Below are positions 14,987 through 23,983 of a DNA stretch of 45,890 bases, piece after piece. Position 1 is the first letter of the stretch; every line of letters begins with the position of its first letter. Under the pieces are notes generated by a model, which saw nothing but the letters and a program-made list of their open reading frames with translations, was not told the DNA's origin and ran no database searches. The stretch is from NCBI GenBank assembly GCA_031267825.1, contig JAIRYJ010000038.1:1-45890 (forward strand). Reading direction: 5' to 3'. Source of the DNA: Bifidobacteriaceae bacterium. Lineage in GTDB: Bacteria; Actinomycetota; Actinomycetes; Actinomycetales; WQXJ01. A program made the position numbers and the translations under genes.

Positions 14987-17169
14987 GCTGTCGCCTTAGC
15001 CTCCACAAAATCGCGCCGCTCAGCGTATTCACCGCGTTTGCCAATGTTGAACGAGGCGACCGGCCGGAAGTAGCCCATCACACGAGTCCAAACTTCGCAT
15101 TCCTGAGCCGGTGCGTCCGGGTTTTCGGCGGCGCAATGCGGGCAAGTCAGATGTTCGCCTGAAAGGTAACCGTGGGCCGGGCAAATCGAGAACGTCGGCG
15201 TGATGGTGATGTAAGGCAAACGGAAGCGGGTCAACGCCCGGCGCACCAGTTCTTTGCAGACATCAGATGAAGAAATCCGCTCCGACATGTACAGATGCAG
15301 GACTGTTCCGCCAGTATATTTGCGTTGCAGTTCATCTTGGCGTTCCAGAGCCTCAAACGGATCATCAGTGAAACCAACTGGAAGTTGCGAAGAGTTGGTG
15401 TAGTACGGGTTGGATTCCGTACCGGCCTGAATGATCGACGGGAAACGCTTGCGGTCCTCTTTGGCGAACCGGTAGGTGGCTCCTTCAGCCGGAGTCGCCT
15501 CAAGGTTGTACATGTGCCCGGTGGCCTCTTGGAACTCGACCATCCGGGAACGAACATGATCAAGCACACGAACAGCCAAAGCATGCCCGGCCGGATCAGT
15601 GATGTCATATGCCCCACGGACAAAGTTACGGATCATCTCGTTGACACCATTGACACCAATGGTCGAGAAATGATTCCGCAGCGTACCGAGATAGCGGCGG
15701 GTGTACGGGAACAAGCCCTCGTCAATGTAGCGCTGGATTAGTTTGCGCTTGATTTCGAGCGAGTCGCGCGCCAAAATCAGCAGCCTGTCCAGCGCGATCA
15801 GCAGTCCGGCCTCATCACCTTGGTAGAGGTAACCGAGCCTGGCCATGTTGATTGTGACAACACCGAGTGATCCGGTCTGCTCAGCCGACCCGAACAGGCC
15901 GTTGCCCCGCTTCAACAGTTCCCGCAAGTCCAACTGCAGTCGGCAGCACATCGACCGGATCATCCCAGGCGACAGTTCCGAATTGATGAAGTTCTGGAAG
16001 TAAGGTAAGCCATATTTCGCGGTCATCTCGAACAAGGCCGCGGCGTTCGGCGAATCCCAGTCAAAATCACGTGTGATGTTGTAAGTCGGGATGGGGAAAG
16101 TAAAGACCCGGCCAGTGGCGTCACCCTTGGTCATGACTTCGATATAGGCCCGGTTGATCATGTCCATCTCAGCTTGCAGATCACCGTAAGTGAAAGGCTG
16201 TTCAACTCCCCCAATGATGGGATGCTCATCGCGCAGATCCTCTGGGCAAACCCAGTCGAAAGTCAGGTTAGTGAACGGTGTTTGAGTTCCCCAGCGTGAA
16301 GGCACATTGAGGTTGTAGACCAGTTCCTGAATGGCTTGCAGGACTTCCCTATATTCCAGGTTGTCGAGCCTGATGTACGGCGCCATATAGGTGTCGAACG
16401 AACTGAAGGCCTGCGCCCCAGCCCATTCGTTCTGCAAGCAGCCAAGGAAGTTGACGATCTGTCCAATGGCGGATGACATGTGCTTCGGCGCGGTCGCTTC
16501 GACCTTGCCAGGAATCCCGTTCAGGCCTTCGCGCAGCAAAGTCTTGAGCGACCAGCCGGCACAATAACCTGACAACATGTCTAAATCATGGATGTGGAAA
16601 TCGCCTTGGCGGTGGGCCAAGCCAATTTCTGGCGGGTAGACGTGTGACAGCCAATAGTTGGCCGTGATCTTGCCTGAAGAGTTCAAGATCAACCCGCCAA
16701 GCGAATAGCCCTGGTTGGCGTTGGCGTTGATACGCCAATCGGACCGTTCCAGGTATTCATTGATCGAATCGGTCACGTCAATTACGACCCGCGAATCGGT
16801 CCGCAAACGGCTGTGTTGTTCGCGGTAAACAATGTAAGCCCGGGCTGTGGCGACGAAACCAGAATCGATCAGCAAACGTTCGACAGCGTCCTGGATTTCC
16901 TCAACGTGGGCTGGCCCTTCACGCCGGGCCAAACGGATCGTCACCTGGCGGGCCAACAAATGGGCTTCCGCGCCGCCAAATTCGCCGGTCGCCGCCCCAG
17001 CCCGGCCGATGGCCGATTCGATGCGGGATTCTTCAAAGACCGCGATCTCGCCGGTGCGTTTGATTACCTGCTGGACGGTGGCGGCCGCACTGGCGTTAGC
17101 TGGCGGCGTCTGGCCAGCGTCCTGCCCGGACGTGGACGGGCTGGTGGGGCGGTCTGACAGATCGGACAT
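14983..17169 (-). CDS. nrdD: Anaerobic ribonucleoside-triphosphate reductase (class III)
   Basis: About 728 residues. It reduces ribonucleoside triphosphates to deoxy forms using a glycyl radical. The N-terminal ATP-cone (starting VIKRTGEIAVFEESRIESAI) provides allosteric control by ATP/dATP. The C-terminal part has the zinc-binding cysteines (FSICPAHGYLSG, CPHC, QEC) directly before the glycyl-radical segment RVMGYFRPV. ATG at 17169 is preceded by AAGGAG; the open frame extends to 17241, but those residues are not family-like. The nrdD-nrdG order and ATGA overlap are standard. Its presence implies DNA precursor synthesis without oxygen. Confidence 0.95.
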   Translation of the reverse strand: MSDLSDRPTSPSTSGQDAGQTPPANASAAATVQQVIKRTGEIAVFEESRIESAIGRAGAATGEFGGAEAHLLARQVTIRLARREGPAHVEEIQDAVERLLIDSGFVATARAYIVYREQHSRLRTDSRVVIDVTDSINEYLERSDWRINANANQGYSLGGLILNSSGKITANYWLSHVYPPEIGLAHRQGDFHIHDLDMLSGYCAGWSLKTLLREGLNGIPGKVEATAPKHMSSAIGQIVNFLGCLQNEWAGAQAFSSFDTYMAPYIRLDNLEYREVLQAIQELVYNLNVPSRWGTQTPFTNLTFDWVCPEDLRDEHPIIGGVEQPFTYGDLQAEMDMINRAYIEVMTKGDATGRVFTFPIPTYNITRDFDWDSPNAAALFEMTAKYGLPYFQNFINSELSPGMIRSMCCRLQLDLRELLKRGNGLFGSAEQTGSLGVVTINMARLGYLYQGDEAGLLIALDRLLILARDSLEIKRKLIQRYIDEGLFPYTRRYLGTLRNHFSTIGVNGVNEMIRNFVRGAYDITDPAGHALAVRVLDHVRSRMVEFQEATGHMYNLEATPAEGATYRFAKEDRKRFPSIIQAGTESNPYYTNSSQLPVGFTDDPFEALERQDELQRKYTGGTVLHLYMSERISSSDVCKELVRRALTRFRLPYITITPTFSICPAHGYLSGEHLTCPHCAAENPDAPAQECEVWTRVMGYFRPVASFNIGKRGEYAERRDFVEAKATA

Positions 17170-17278
17170 GACTTCGGGTACTCCTTCTCCCTTATTAGGA
17201 CCACTCACGGCTGGTTCACCGTCATCCACCCGGTGTCCCAACCAACGTCCCGCTTAGCAGGACTCAAGACTGTTAGAA

Positions 17279-17294
17279 CCACTATATAGGGGGT
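17279..17294. promoter_or_regulatory. Possible NrdR box / promoter upstream of nrdD
   Basis: CCACTATATAGGGGGT matches the NrdR-box consensus (ACACWATATMTWGTGT) at about 12 of 16 positions and is centred on the palindrome CTATATAG. On the minus strand it also offers TATAGT as a -10 element. NrdR boxes normally come in pairs about 31 bases apart, and I cannot see a convincing second box, so this is tentative. The rest of the 17170-17465 gap has two copies of TGACGGAACCACCC and no gene. Confidence 0.35.
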
Positions 17295-17465
17295 CAGCTA
17301 GTTCTAATCACCACAAGATGTGCGTGTCGCGATCCGGACCATCCCAACTTGACGGAACCACCCAAGCCGCCCCAATCAGACGCCGCCAACCTGACGGAAC
17401 CACCCGAACCAGCCCAGCTAAACGGCACAAACCCGGCCGCCAAACCAGAGCCAACCGACTACTAA

Positions 17466-17783
17466 TCAGTCGGCATCGGCTATCGCTTCATGGTGGCGAA
17501 TCACCTCAGCCACAATGAACCCAACAAACTTCTCCGCGAACACCGGGTCAAGACCAGATTCGGCCGCCAACGAACGCAACCGGGCGACCTGACGGGCTTC
17601 ACGCTCCGGATCAGCCGCCGGCCAGCCTGCTCGGGCCTTAAGATGCCCCACCGTCTGAGTGAACTTGAAACGTTCAGCTAACAGGTGAACCAAAGCGGCA
17701 TCAATATTGTCAATCGAAGCCCGTAAGGCGACTAGGCGGGCCTCCGCGTCCGCCTCGTCGCGGTCGGTGTAACCCGGCGTCAT
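17466..17783 (-). CDS. Chorismate mutase, AroQ type
   Basis: 105 residues, all-helical AroQ fold. It converts chorismate to prephenate for phenylalanine and tyrosine synthesis. The pattern [20 protein letters not shown] and the following Lys (HLKARAG) match the catalytic helix 1, and the second half ([32 protein letters not shown]) matches the family C-terminus. ATG at 17783 overlaps the clpX stop by four bases, so translation is coupled to clpX. In other actinobacteria a similar small mutase also lies beside unrelated genes, so the pairing with clpX gives no functional clue. Confidence 0.88.
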   Translation of the reverse strand: MTPGYTDRDEADAEARLVALRASIDNIDAALVHLLAERFKFTQTVGHLKARAGWPAADPEREARQVARLRSLAAESGLDPVFAEKFVGFIVAEVIRHHEAIADAD

Positions 17784-19153
17784 GCGCTCTTCTTGACAGC
17801 CTGGACCGCTTGCGGCCCAGTCAAACCAACCTCGCGGCGGGCCGCCTGCGGCACAATCGCCGGGTTGACGTTAGCTTCAACCATTGGACGGTCAATTACA
17901 ACCTCGACCACATCCTCGCGCGACGGCAAGTCAAACATCAACGGCTGAAGGATTTCCTCCAATATGGCGCGCAAACCGCGGGCCCCGGTGCCACGCAACA
18001 TGGCCTGCTCAGCGATCGCCTCAATGGCGTCATCAGTGAACTGAAGGTCAACCTCATCAAGTTCGAACATCTTCTGATACTGCTTGATCAGCGCGTTACG
18101 CGGCTCCGTCAAGATCTGCTGGAGTGACTCCTTATTGAGCGGTGAAACTGTCGCGATGACCGGCATCCGCCCAATGAACTCCGGAATCAAACCGTATTTC
18201 AGCAGGTCCTCAGGATGAACATCATCGAAATCGTTCTCCGCTCCGGCGATATGCAACGGAGCGCCAAACCCAATACCGTGCCGACCAACCCGCTGGGCGA
18301 TTATCTCCTCCAAGCCAGCGAAAGCCCCGGCCAGGATAAACAACACATTGGTTGTGTCGACTTGCAGATAAGAAGCCTGCGGATGCTTCCGTCCGCCCTG
18401 CGGCGGAACCGCCGCCACAGTGCCTTCAAGGATCTTCAACAGGGCCTGTTGGACACCCTCACCTGACACGTCACGAGTAATCGAAGGACCATCGGCTTTA
18501 CGTGCGATCTTGTCAATCTCATCAATGTAAACGATCCCCGTCTCAGCCCGTTTGACATCCCCATCAGCTGCCTGGATCAGCTTCAGCAGGATGTTTTCGA
18601 CATCCTCGCCAACATATCCGGCTTCCGTTAAGGCCGTCGCATCGGCGATGGCGAACGGCACATTCAGCATCTTGGCTAACGTTTGGGCGACATAAGTCTT
18701 GCCACAGCCTGTCGGGCCGATCAGCAAAATATTGGACTTAGCGATCTCAACTTCATCAGCCGCCTCAGCCGCGGCGTTCCGTCCACCAGCCGGACCGGAT
18801 GCCTGGCCGCCAGTCAAGGCGCCGCGAGTTGAGCCAGTCAAACCAACCGCGTGCCCCGAACGGATCCGCTTGTAATGGTTGTAAACCGCGACCGCTAGAG
18901 CCCTCTTAGCGCCATCTTGACCAACCACATACTGATCAAGGAAAGCGAAAATCTGGCGCGGTTTGGGCAGCTCAGCGATCGAATCTGGTTTAGCGGCGGG
19001 CGCCTCTTCAGCGATGATCTCATTGCACAGATCGATGCACTCATCACAGATGTAGACCGACGGCCCAGCGATCAGCTTACGTACATGCTTCTGCGACTTG
19101 CCACAGAACGAGCATTTCAACAGGTCCGCTATTCCATCACTGACGCGTGGCAT
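17780..19153 (-). CDS. clpX: ATP-dependent Clp protease, ATPase subunit ClpX
   Basis: About 457 residues. It unfolds substrates and feeds them to the ClpP1P2 chamber. The zinc domain has Cys14, Cys17, Cys36 and Cys39. Walker A GPTGCGKT is at 146-153 and Walker B IVYIDEID at 207-214; the IGF loop (HGIGFGAP), which docks onto ClpP, is present. Between the zinc/first AAA segment and Walker A is a Gly/Ala-rich insert (about 101-137) longer than in most homologues. ATG at 19153 follows GAAAGGA. Unlike the common tig-clpP-clpX arrangement, clpX here lies about 7.5 kb from clpP2. The chorismate mutase gene is coupled downstream. Confidence 0.96.
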   Translation of the reverse strand: MPRVSDGIADLLKCSFCGKSQKHVRKLIAGPSVYICDECIDLCNEIIAEEAPAAKPDSIAELPKPRQIFAFLDQYVVGQDGAKRALAVAVYNHYKRIRSGHAVGLTGSTRGALTGGQASGPAGGRNAAAEAADEVEIAKSNILLIGPTGCGKTYVAQTLAKMLNVPFAIADATALTEAGYVGEDVENILLKLIQAADGDVKRAETGIVYIDEIDKIARKADGPSITRDVSGEGVQQALLKILEGTVAAVPPQGGRKHPQASYLQVDTTNVLFILAGAFAGLEEIIAQRVGRHGIGFGAPLHIAGAENDFDDVHPEDLLKYGLIPEFIGRMPVIATVSPLNKESLQQILTEPRNALIKQYQKMFELDEVDLQFTDDAIEAIAEQAMLRGTGARGLRAILEEILQPLMFDLPSREDVVEVVIDRPMVEANVNPAIVPQAARREVGLTGPQAVQAVKKSA

Positions 19154-19335
19154 GTAGTGTCCTTTCAACTGGCGGGGAAAACCGCCTCTTATGTTAACCT
19201 CCCGCCGCCTTGGGCGCAGCCTGACGCGCGGTCCGGCCCAAGACTTCCGTGCTGGACCTGTTCGCCAGCCACAATTCTGCCGCGCCCAAGGCTTTCAGCC
19301 GTAGTTCAGGCGTGACCGCGTGTGACAATGTAACG

Positions 19336-20289
19336 GTGCAACCGCCAGGCGTCACAGTTGAGTCGCCCTATCTTTCGTTCCGGCGCCACGAGTGGGCGGC
19401 TTTGGCGTCTTCGACTCCTCTGCCGCTGACCGAACAGGACATCGCCCGGATTAAGGGTATTGGCGACCAGATCTCGTTAGCGGAGGTCGATGCCGTCTAC
19501 CGGCCTTTGAGCGCCCTACTGTCCCTGCACGCCCATGCCTCGCACTATTTGCACGACGTCCGGGGCATGTTTTTGCGTGACGCGACCGAGCGAACGCCTT
19601 ATGTCATAGGTATAGCCGGATCGGTGGCGGTTGGTAAGTCGACGGTGGCGCGCCTGCTGGTTGAGTTGATGGCTCGTTGGCCGGACACGCCTCAAGTCCA
19701 ACTAGTGCCGACCGATGGTTTCCTCTATTCCAACGCTGAACTTGAAGCCCGTGGCTTGTTTGACCGCAAAGGGTTCCCTGAGTCTTACCGCCGGGCAGAC
19801 CTGCTCCGGTTCTTGTCGCAGGTCAAAGGCGGTGCGGCCCGGGTTGAGGCGCCATCCTATTCGCATCTGCGATACGACATCGAACTGGATCAGACCACTG
19901 TGGTAACTCAGCCTGACATTTTGATTGTTGAAGGGCTCAATGTTCTGCAGGCCGCCCGCACCCAGCGGCGCGGCGCTAACGAAGTTGTGGTGTCTGACTT
20001 CTTCGATTTTTCGATCTATTTGGATGCCGCTGAGGCGGATATAAGACGCTGGTATGTTGAGCGTTTCCTTGAGTTGCGGCGGACCGCTTTCTCCAGTCCT
20101 GAGTCTTATTTTCACCGCTACGCCTCAATGCCGCGAGCGGCGGCGGTCGACTTCGCTGAACACATCTGGGACACCGTTAATTCGCCTAACCTGTCAGACA
20201 ACATTGCCCCGACCCGTTCACGGGCTGACCTGATTCTGCGTAAAGGCCCAGATCATCTAGTCGAACGTATCCTGCTGCGCAAGACCTGA
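19336..20289 (+). CDS. coaA: Type I pantothenate kinase
   Basis: Starting at GTG 19336 gives 317 residues and puts the P-loop GSVAVGKS at 95-102, the same position as in E. coli CoaA. That is the main reason for this start over the longer frame opening at 19249. It phosphorylates pantothenate, the first step of coenzyme A synthesis, and is usually feedback-inhibited by CoA. Other family stretches are SPYLSFRRHEWAAL, DGFLYSNAELEARGL and FDFSIYLDA. GACAAT lies exactly six bases upstream of the GTG, so translation may be leaderless. The gene is divergent from clpX and convergent with tsaE. Confidence 0.94.
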   Translation: MQPPGVTVESPYLSFRRHEWAALASSTPLPLTEQDIARIKGIGDQISLAEVDAVYRPLSALLSLHAHASHYLHDVRGMFLRDATERTPYVIGIAGSVAVGKSTVARLLVELMARWPDTPQVQLVPTDGFLYSNAELEARGLFDRKGFPESYRRADLLRFLSQVKGGAARVEAPSYSHLRYDIELDQTTVVTQPDILIVEGLNVLQAARTQRRGANEVVVSDFFDFSIYLDAAEADIRRWYVERFLELRRTAFSSPESYFHRYASMPRAAAVDFAEHIWDTVNSPNLSDNIAPTRSRADLILRKGPDHLVERILLRKT

Positions 20290-20333
20290 GACCATTTGCG
20301 GTGACGGCTAGACGCCGGTTACGCGTCAGGCTT

Positions 20334-20933
20334 CTAGGTCGCCTCCGGGGCAGCGGATAGGGCCCCGGTCAGGCTGGGCCAGCGGTCCAGCCACGTCTGG
20401 CCGCTGGCCGTCATGACAGCTAGCCGCGCATTGCCCGCACAAGCGCCGCGCGGCCGCTCCAAAATGATTTCAAGATGATCATCTGACAGCCGTTCAGCCA
20501 GGCCTTTACCCCATTCCACGACTGTCACCGAAGTTTCAAGACTGGCTTCCAAATCGAGATCATCCAACTGTTCAAGCCCCTCCAGACGATACGCGTCAAC
20601 GTGGATTAGGGCCGGGCCTTGGCTCAACGCCGGATGTACCCGGGCAATGATGAAAGTCGGCGATGTCACCTCTCCGCGCACCTCAAGGCCCTGGCCAATA
20701 CCCTGGACCAAAGTGGTTTTACCGGCCCCCAAGCCGCCGTTAAGAACGACCAGATCGCCTGGTCGGAGAAACCGCGCCAAGCCCCGCCCAAACCCGCGCG
20801 TCTGACTGGCGTCCGCTAAAGCGACCCGCCAGTTGCCGCTGGCAAGCCCAGGGACGGCATCGGGTATCGCGCGAGCCGACCCAGCGGCAGAACCAGGGCC
20901 GCTGACAGGCCCAGGGACGGCATCGGGCATCAC
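20334..20933 (-). CDS. tsaE: tRNA threonylcarbamoyladenosine biosynthesis ATPase TsaE
   Basis: 199 residues. TsaE is the ATPase partner of TsaB/TsaD in making t6A37 on ANN-decoding tRNAs. Walker A GGLGAGKTT is at 66-74, followed by SPTF, HVDAYRLEG and VVEWGKG, all characteristic. The first ~33 residues are an added tail with PDAVPG twice, encoded by a 63-base repeat. ATG at 20933 overlaps the alr stop by four bases. tsaB and tsaD, which usually follow in Actinobacteria, are absent: the next gene (coaA) faces it. The C-terminal ~30 residues are family-typical in length. Confidence 0.93.
   Translation of the reverse strand: MMPDAVPGPVSGPGSAAGSARAIPDAVPGLASGNWRVALADASQTRGFGRGLARFLRPGDLVVLNGGLGAGKTTLVQGIGQGLEVRGEVTSPTFIIARVHPALSQGPALIHVDAYRLEGLEQLDDLDLEASLETSVTVVEWGKGLAERLSDDHLEIILERPRGACAGNARLAVMTASGQTWLDRWPSLTGALSAAPEAT
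20846..20927. repeat. Direct repeat in the tsaE 5' end
   Basis: The 19-base word GCCCAGGGACGGCATCGGG occurs at 20846-20864 and 20909-20927, 63 bases (21 codons) apart, giving PDAVPG twice. Both copies contain a near-match to the dispersed 11-base word (CGATGCCGTCC on the other strand). Confidence 0.75.
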
Positions 20934-22132
20934 AAAAGACGCCCGCCGCTGGTGCCCCGCCCAACGTAATAACGTTCAATCTGCCCAGGTAGGCGAGTCG
21001 TGATCTCGTAGGCGATAGTCCCGGCGGCGTCAGCCCAATCCTGCACGGTCGGCTCGCCGTCAAGACCCGGGCCGAACAAAACCACCCGGTCACCAGCCTG
21101 ATCCAACGCGCCCAAGCCCAAATCCAGCACAAACTGATCCATGCAGATCCGTCCGGCGACAGCTAAATTCCGGCCGCCGACCCGTACCGGGCCATGATTC
21201 GAAGCTGACCGGAATAGGCCATCGGCGTAGCCGACAGGCACAATCCCAGTGATCGTGTCACGCGGCGTGATGTAGGAATGGCCGTAAGACAAGCCCTGAC
21301 CGCCCGGCACCGGTTTAACCAGGCTGAGGTAGCTCTCCAAAGCCATCGCGCCAACCAAACCAAGCTCACTGGCGCTCGCCACCTGCGGAATTGGTGACAG
21401 TCCATAAAGCGCCAGACCAGGCCGGACCAAGTCATAGGTCACCGGTAACGCCGTCGCCAAGGCGGCCGAGTTAGCCAAATGGCGGACCTTGAACCGGGCG
21501 CCTAGGCTCCGCGCCAGTTCGATCCCCGCCTCGAAAGCCGTGATCTGGCCAGCGATCGTCGGGTTGCCTGGATCGTCGGCGTAGGCGAAGTGACTCCAAA
21601 CGCCTTCGATCACGATCAGCCCTTCGCTTTGGAGCCGTAAAGCCGCCTTGACCAGGTCAGGCCATTGTGAGCCGGGTGCGCCGGCCCGTCCCAGGCCAGT
21701 GTCAAGTTTGAGATGCACCCGGGCGGGGGTGGTCGCGCTGGTCGGGTTGGCCGCATTGGTGCGGCTCGGTTGGGTTCGTTCAATAGCTTGCCCGATGCCG
21801 TCCAGCCCAGTTAGCGATGACACCGCCAGATCCACACCAGCGGCCACCGCCCCAGCGAAATCGGCTTCCGGGTGGTACAACCAGGCCAAGATCCTGGTGT
21901 TACCGCGGTGCGGTTCGAGTTTGGCGGCCAGTTCAACCGCCTCATCAAGTTGCGCCACACCGAGCCAGGTCGCACCGGCTTCAATCGCGGCCCGAGCGAC
22001 AGGCAAGATACCGTGACCGTAGGCGTTGGCTTTGACGACAGCCATGACGCCGGCCCCTTGGGCCAGTTCGATCAGGCGGGCGGTGTTGTGTCGCACCGCG
22101 TCTAAGTTGATGACGGCACGGATGTGGCTCAT
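20930..22132 (-). CDS. alr: Alanine racemase
   Basis: 400 residues, PLP-dependent. It supplies D-alanine for the peptidoglycan stem peptide. The PLP lysine is Lys34 in VVKANAYGHG; the C-terminal domain has LSYGHSYITPRDT, with the likely catalytic Tyr region, and RICMDQFVLDLG. ATG at 22132 is preceded by AAAGGAG. The neighbours nnr (upstream) and tsaE (downstream, 4-base overlap) form the usual actinobacterial nnr-alr-tsaE run. Product use links it to MurF in the dcw cluster, through the D-Ala-D-Ala dipeptide. A Ser/Thr/Ala-rich insert (about 125-138) carries RTNAANPTSATTPA. Confidence 0.95.
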   Translation of the reverse strand: MSHIRAVINLDAVRHNTARLIELAQGAGVMAVVKANAYGHGILPVARAAIEAGATWLGVAQLDEAVELAAKLEPHRGNTRILAWLYHPEADFAGAVAAGVDLAVSSLTGLDGIGQAIERTQPSRTNAANPTSATTPARVHLKLDTGLGRAGAPGSQWPDLVKAALRLQSEGLIVIEGVWSHFAYADDPGNPTIAGQITAFEAGIELARSLGARFKVRHLANSAALATALPVTYDLVRPGLALYGLSPIPQVASASELGLVGAMALESYLSLVKPVPGGQGLSYGHSYITPRDTITGIVPVGYADGLFRSASNHGPVRVGGRNLAVAGRICMDQFVLDLGLGALDQAGDRVVLFGPGLDGEPTVQDWADAAGTIAYEITTRLPGQIERYYVGRGTSGGRLL

Positions 22133-22257
22133 CGGGCGCTCCTTTCCTCATCTGGTGCTGACGCCGCTGGGGCACGGCCCGGCGGACGACCCAGTCACAT
22201 GTCACCAAACCCGGCCGCGCCTAACCCGGTGGGTGGCGGTTCATCTGGCAGGTTAGC

Positions 22258-23877
22258 TTACGCCGCCTGACCAGTCGGCGGCCTGGCCGCCAGCAAGCCA
22301 GCGATCGTCGCGGGCAACGCCTGAACCACATCAAGAGCCGAGATCGGCTGCCCAATCAGTCCAGCCGCCCGGTCCGCGCCAGACGCCCGGCGCCCGGCAG
22401 CACCATGAACCAAAGCACCCAAAGCCGCTAGACGTGGCGTCAACTCCGGGACAATCGCCGCCGAATCCTTATGTCCAGCCAGCAACGCACCAATAATGCC
22501 CGTCAAAACATCACCCGTGCCAGCCGTCGCCAACCACGGGGTGCCATCATCTTGAACATAAAGCGAACCATCTTGACCAGCTATGACAGTCGCCGGGCCC
22601 TTCAACAAGACCGTCCCACCGACCAGTTCAGCCGCCAGGCGGGCATAATGAGCCGGCTGGCTTTCAACCTGATGGCGTTCAACTGGCACGCCACGATCCG
22701 TCATCAAAGCGGCCAGCTCACCGGCGTGCGGCGTCAACACAATCCACGGTTCAAGCCGGGCTGGCGCCGGCGGCAACAACTGGAATCCGCCCGCATCAAG
22801 CACAGTCGGTACACGTTCAGCCCCAGCCCACTCCAAAGCCCGGCCGATCCTCCCCACCTGATCATCCGCGCCTGGCGCGACCCCAGGCCCCAGCGCCCAA
22901 GCGTCAACCCTGCCCCCACCTGGCACCACCTCCGGTCGGCGTGACAAGACCCGTTCAACAGCCCGGTCAGGACCTATATAACGGACCATGCCAACACCGG
23001 TCGCGACAGCGGCCGATGTTGTCAGAACAGCCGCGCCCGGATAAGTCTCAGACCCGGCGACAACCCCCAACACGCCCCGGCTGTACTTGTGATCCGCTCG
23101 GCGCGGCACCGGCCACAACTCCAACACGTCAGCCGCTTGAAGGCGCCGAGCCACCGGATCGCCGCCCTCACGCAGAGACTGCTTCAAACCAATGTCAATC
23201 AATTCGATCCGGCCAAAGAACCCAGAGGCCGGCGGCAGCAGGGCGGCAGGCTTATAGGCCCCAAAAGTCACCGTTAAGTCGGCCGGCAGCACCTGACCGT
23301 TGACGGCGCCATCGTCCACCCCAATACCGCTGGGCAAGTCAATCGCGACCACCAACGGACGCCGCCGCCGCCGGTAACGCGGTGGTGCCGCCAACCCGGC
23401 CTCAACGATCAGAGTTGTAACCAAGCCGGCCGCGTGACCCGACAACTGCCCGCGCGAACCTATCCCAAGCAGACCGTCAACAATCACATCACAGCGGGCG
23501 GCCTGTTCGGTTACAACCTCAATCGGTCGGTAATCGCCCGGCCCACCCTCAGCGATGGTCACCAAATGACCACCGGACCGCTCCAAAGCTGACCGGCCCG
23601 CCGGATGCACCCGGTTACCGGTCGCCACCGCCGTCACCGCCACGCCACGGCCAGCCAAGTAAGCCCCCGCGAACAAAGCGTCACCACCGTTGTTACCAGT
23701 TCCGGCCAAGATTATGACTGAACAGCCGGCCGCTTTACCGTTTTTCCTGCGTAGTTCACGCAATACCACGGTGGCCGCGCCGATCGCCGCCCTTGACATC
23801 AGTTCACCTGGTGCCAGGCTGGCCATGACAGCTTCTTCAGCTGCCGCGATCTGTGCCGCGCTATAACTTGAAATCAT
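22258..23877 (-). CDS. nnr: Bifunctional NAD(P)HX epimerase / ADP- or ATP-dependent dehydratase
   Basis: About 539 residues. It repairs hydrated NADH/NADPH. The N-terminal YjeF-type epimerase half contains ILAGTGNNGGDALFAG and VAIDLPSGIGVDDG. The C-terminal ribokinase-like dehydratase half contains VLTPHAGELAALM, VLLKGPATVI and ATAGTGDVLTGIIGALLAG. The fusion is standard in bacteria. ATG at 23877 follows AAGGTGG; the upstream GTG at 23886 is too close to that site. The gene sits between glmS and alr on the same strand, a conserved actinobacterial order. The gap to alr is 125 bases with no obvious terminator. Confidence 0.95.
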   Translation of the reverse strand: MISSYSAAQIAAAEEAVMASLAPGELMSRAAIGAATVVLRELRRKNGKAAGCSVIILAGTGNNGGDALFAGAYLAGRGVAVTAVATGNRVHPAGRSALERSGGHLVTIAEGGPGDYRPIEVVTEQAARCDVIVDGLLGIGSRGQLSGHAAGLVTTLIVEAGLAAPPRYRRRRRPLVVAIDLPSGIGVDDGAVNGQVLPADLTVTFGAYKPAALLPPASGFFGRIELIDIGLKQSLREGGDPVARRLQAADVLELWPVPRRADHKYSRGVLGVVAGSETYPGAAVLTTSAAVATGVGMVRYIGPDRAVERVLSRRPEVVPGGGRVDAWALGPGVAPGADDQVGRIGRALEWAGAERVPTVLDAGGFQLLPPAPARLEPWIVLTPHAGELAALMTDRGVPVERHQVESQPAHYARLAAELVGGTVLLKGPATVIAGQDGSLYVQDDGTPWLATAGTGDVLTGIIGALLAGHKDSAAIVPELTPRLAALGALVHGAAGRRASGADRAAGLIGQPISALDVVQALPATIAGLLAARPPTGQAA

Positions 23878-23897
23878 CGCATCCACCTTATGACTTG

Positions 23898-23913
23898 GCC
23901 CCTGCTTTGGGGC
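23898..23913 (-). terminator. Hairpin between glmS and nnr
   Basis: GCCCC-TGCTTT-GGGGC, a 5-base G/C stem in the 106-base gap between the two minus-strand genes. It may reduce read-through from glmS into nnr. The same gap carries ACTCTACTGT twice, 22 bases apart (23964 and 23986), duplicating the last codons of glmS. Confidence 0.35.
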
Positions 23914-23983
23914 TGTTGGATTAGCGTCTTGCGGCTCCCCGCCGCAGTGAATAGTCCGCTATTACTCTACTGTTACTCCGCCG

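Noticed and set aside
20851..20926. Two GGGACGGCATCGGG words in tsaE as extra copies of the dispersed 11-base word
   Set aside because: They match only part of the word and come from one local 63-base duplication, so I did not count them.
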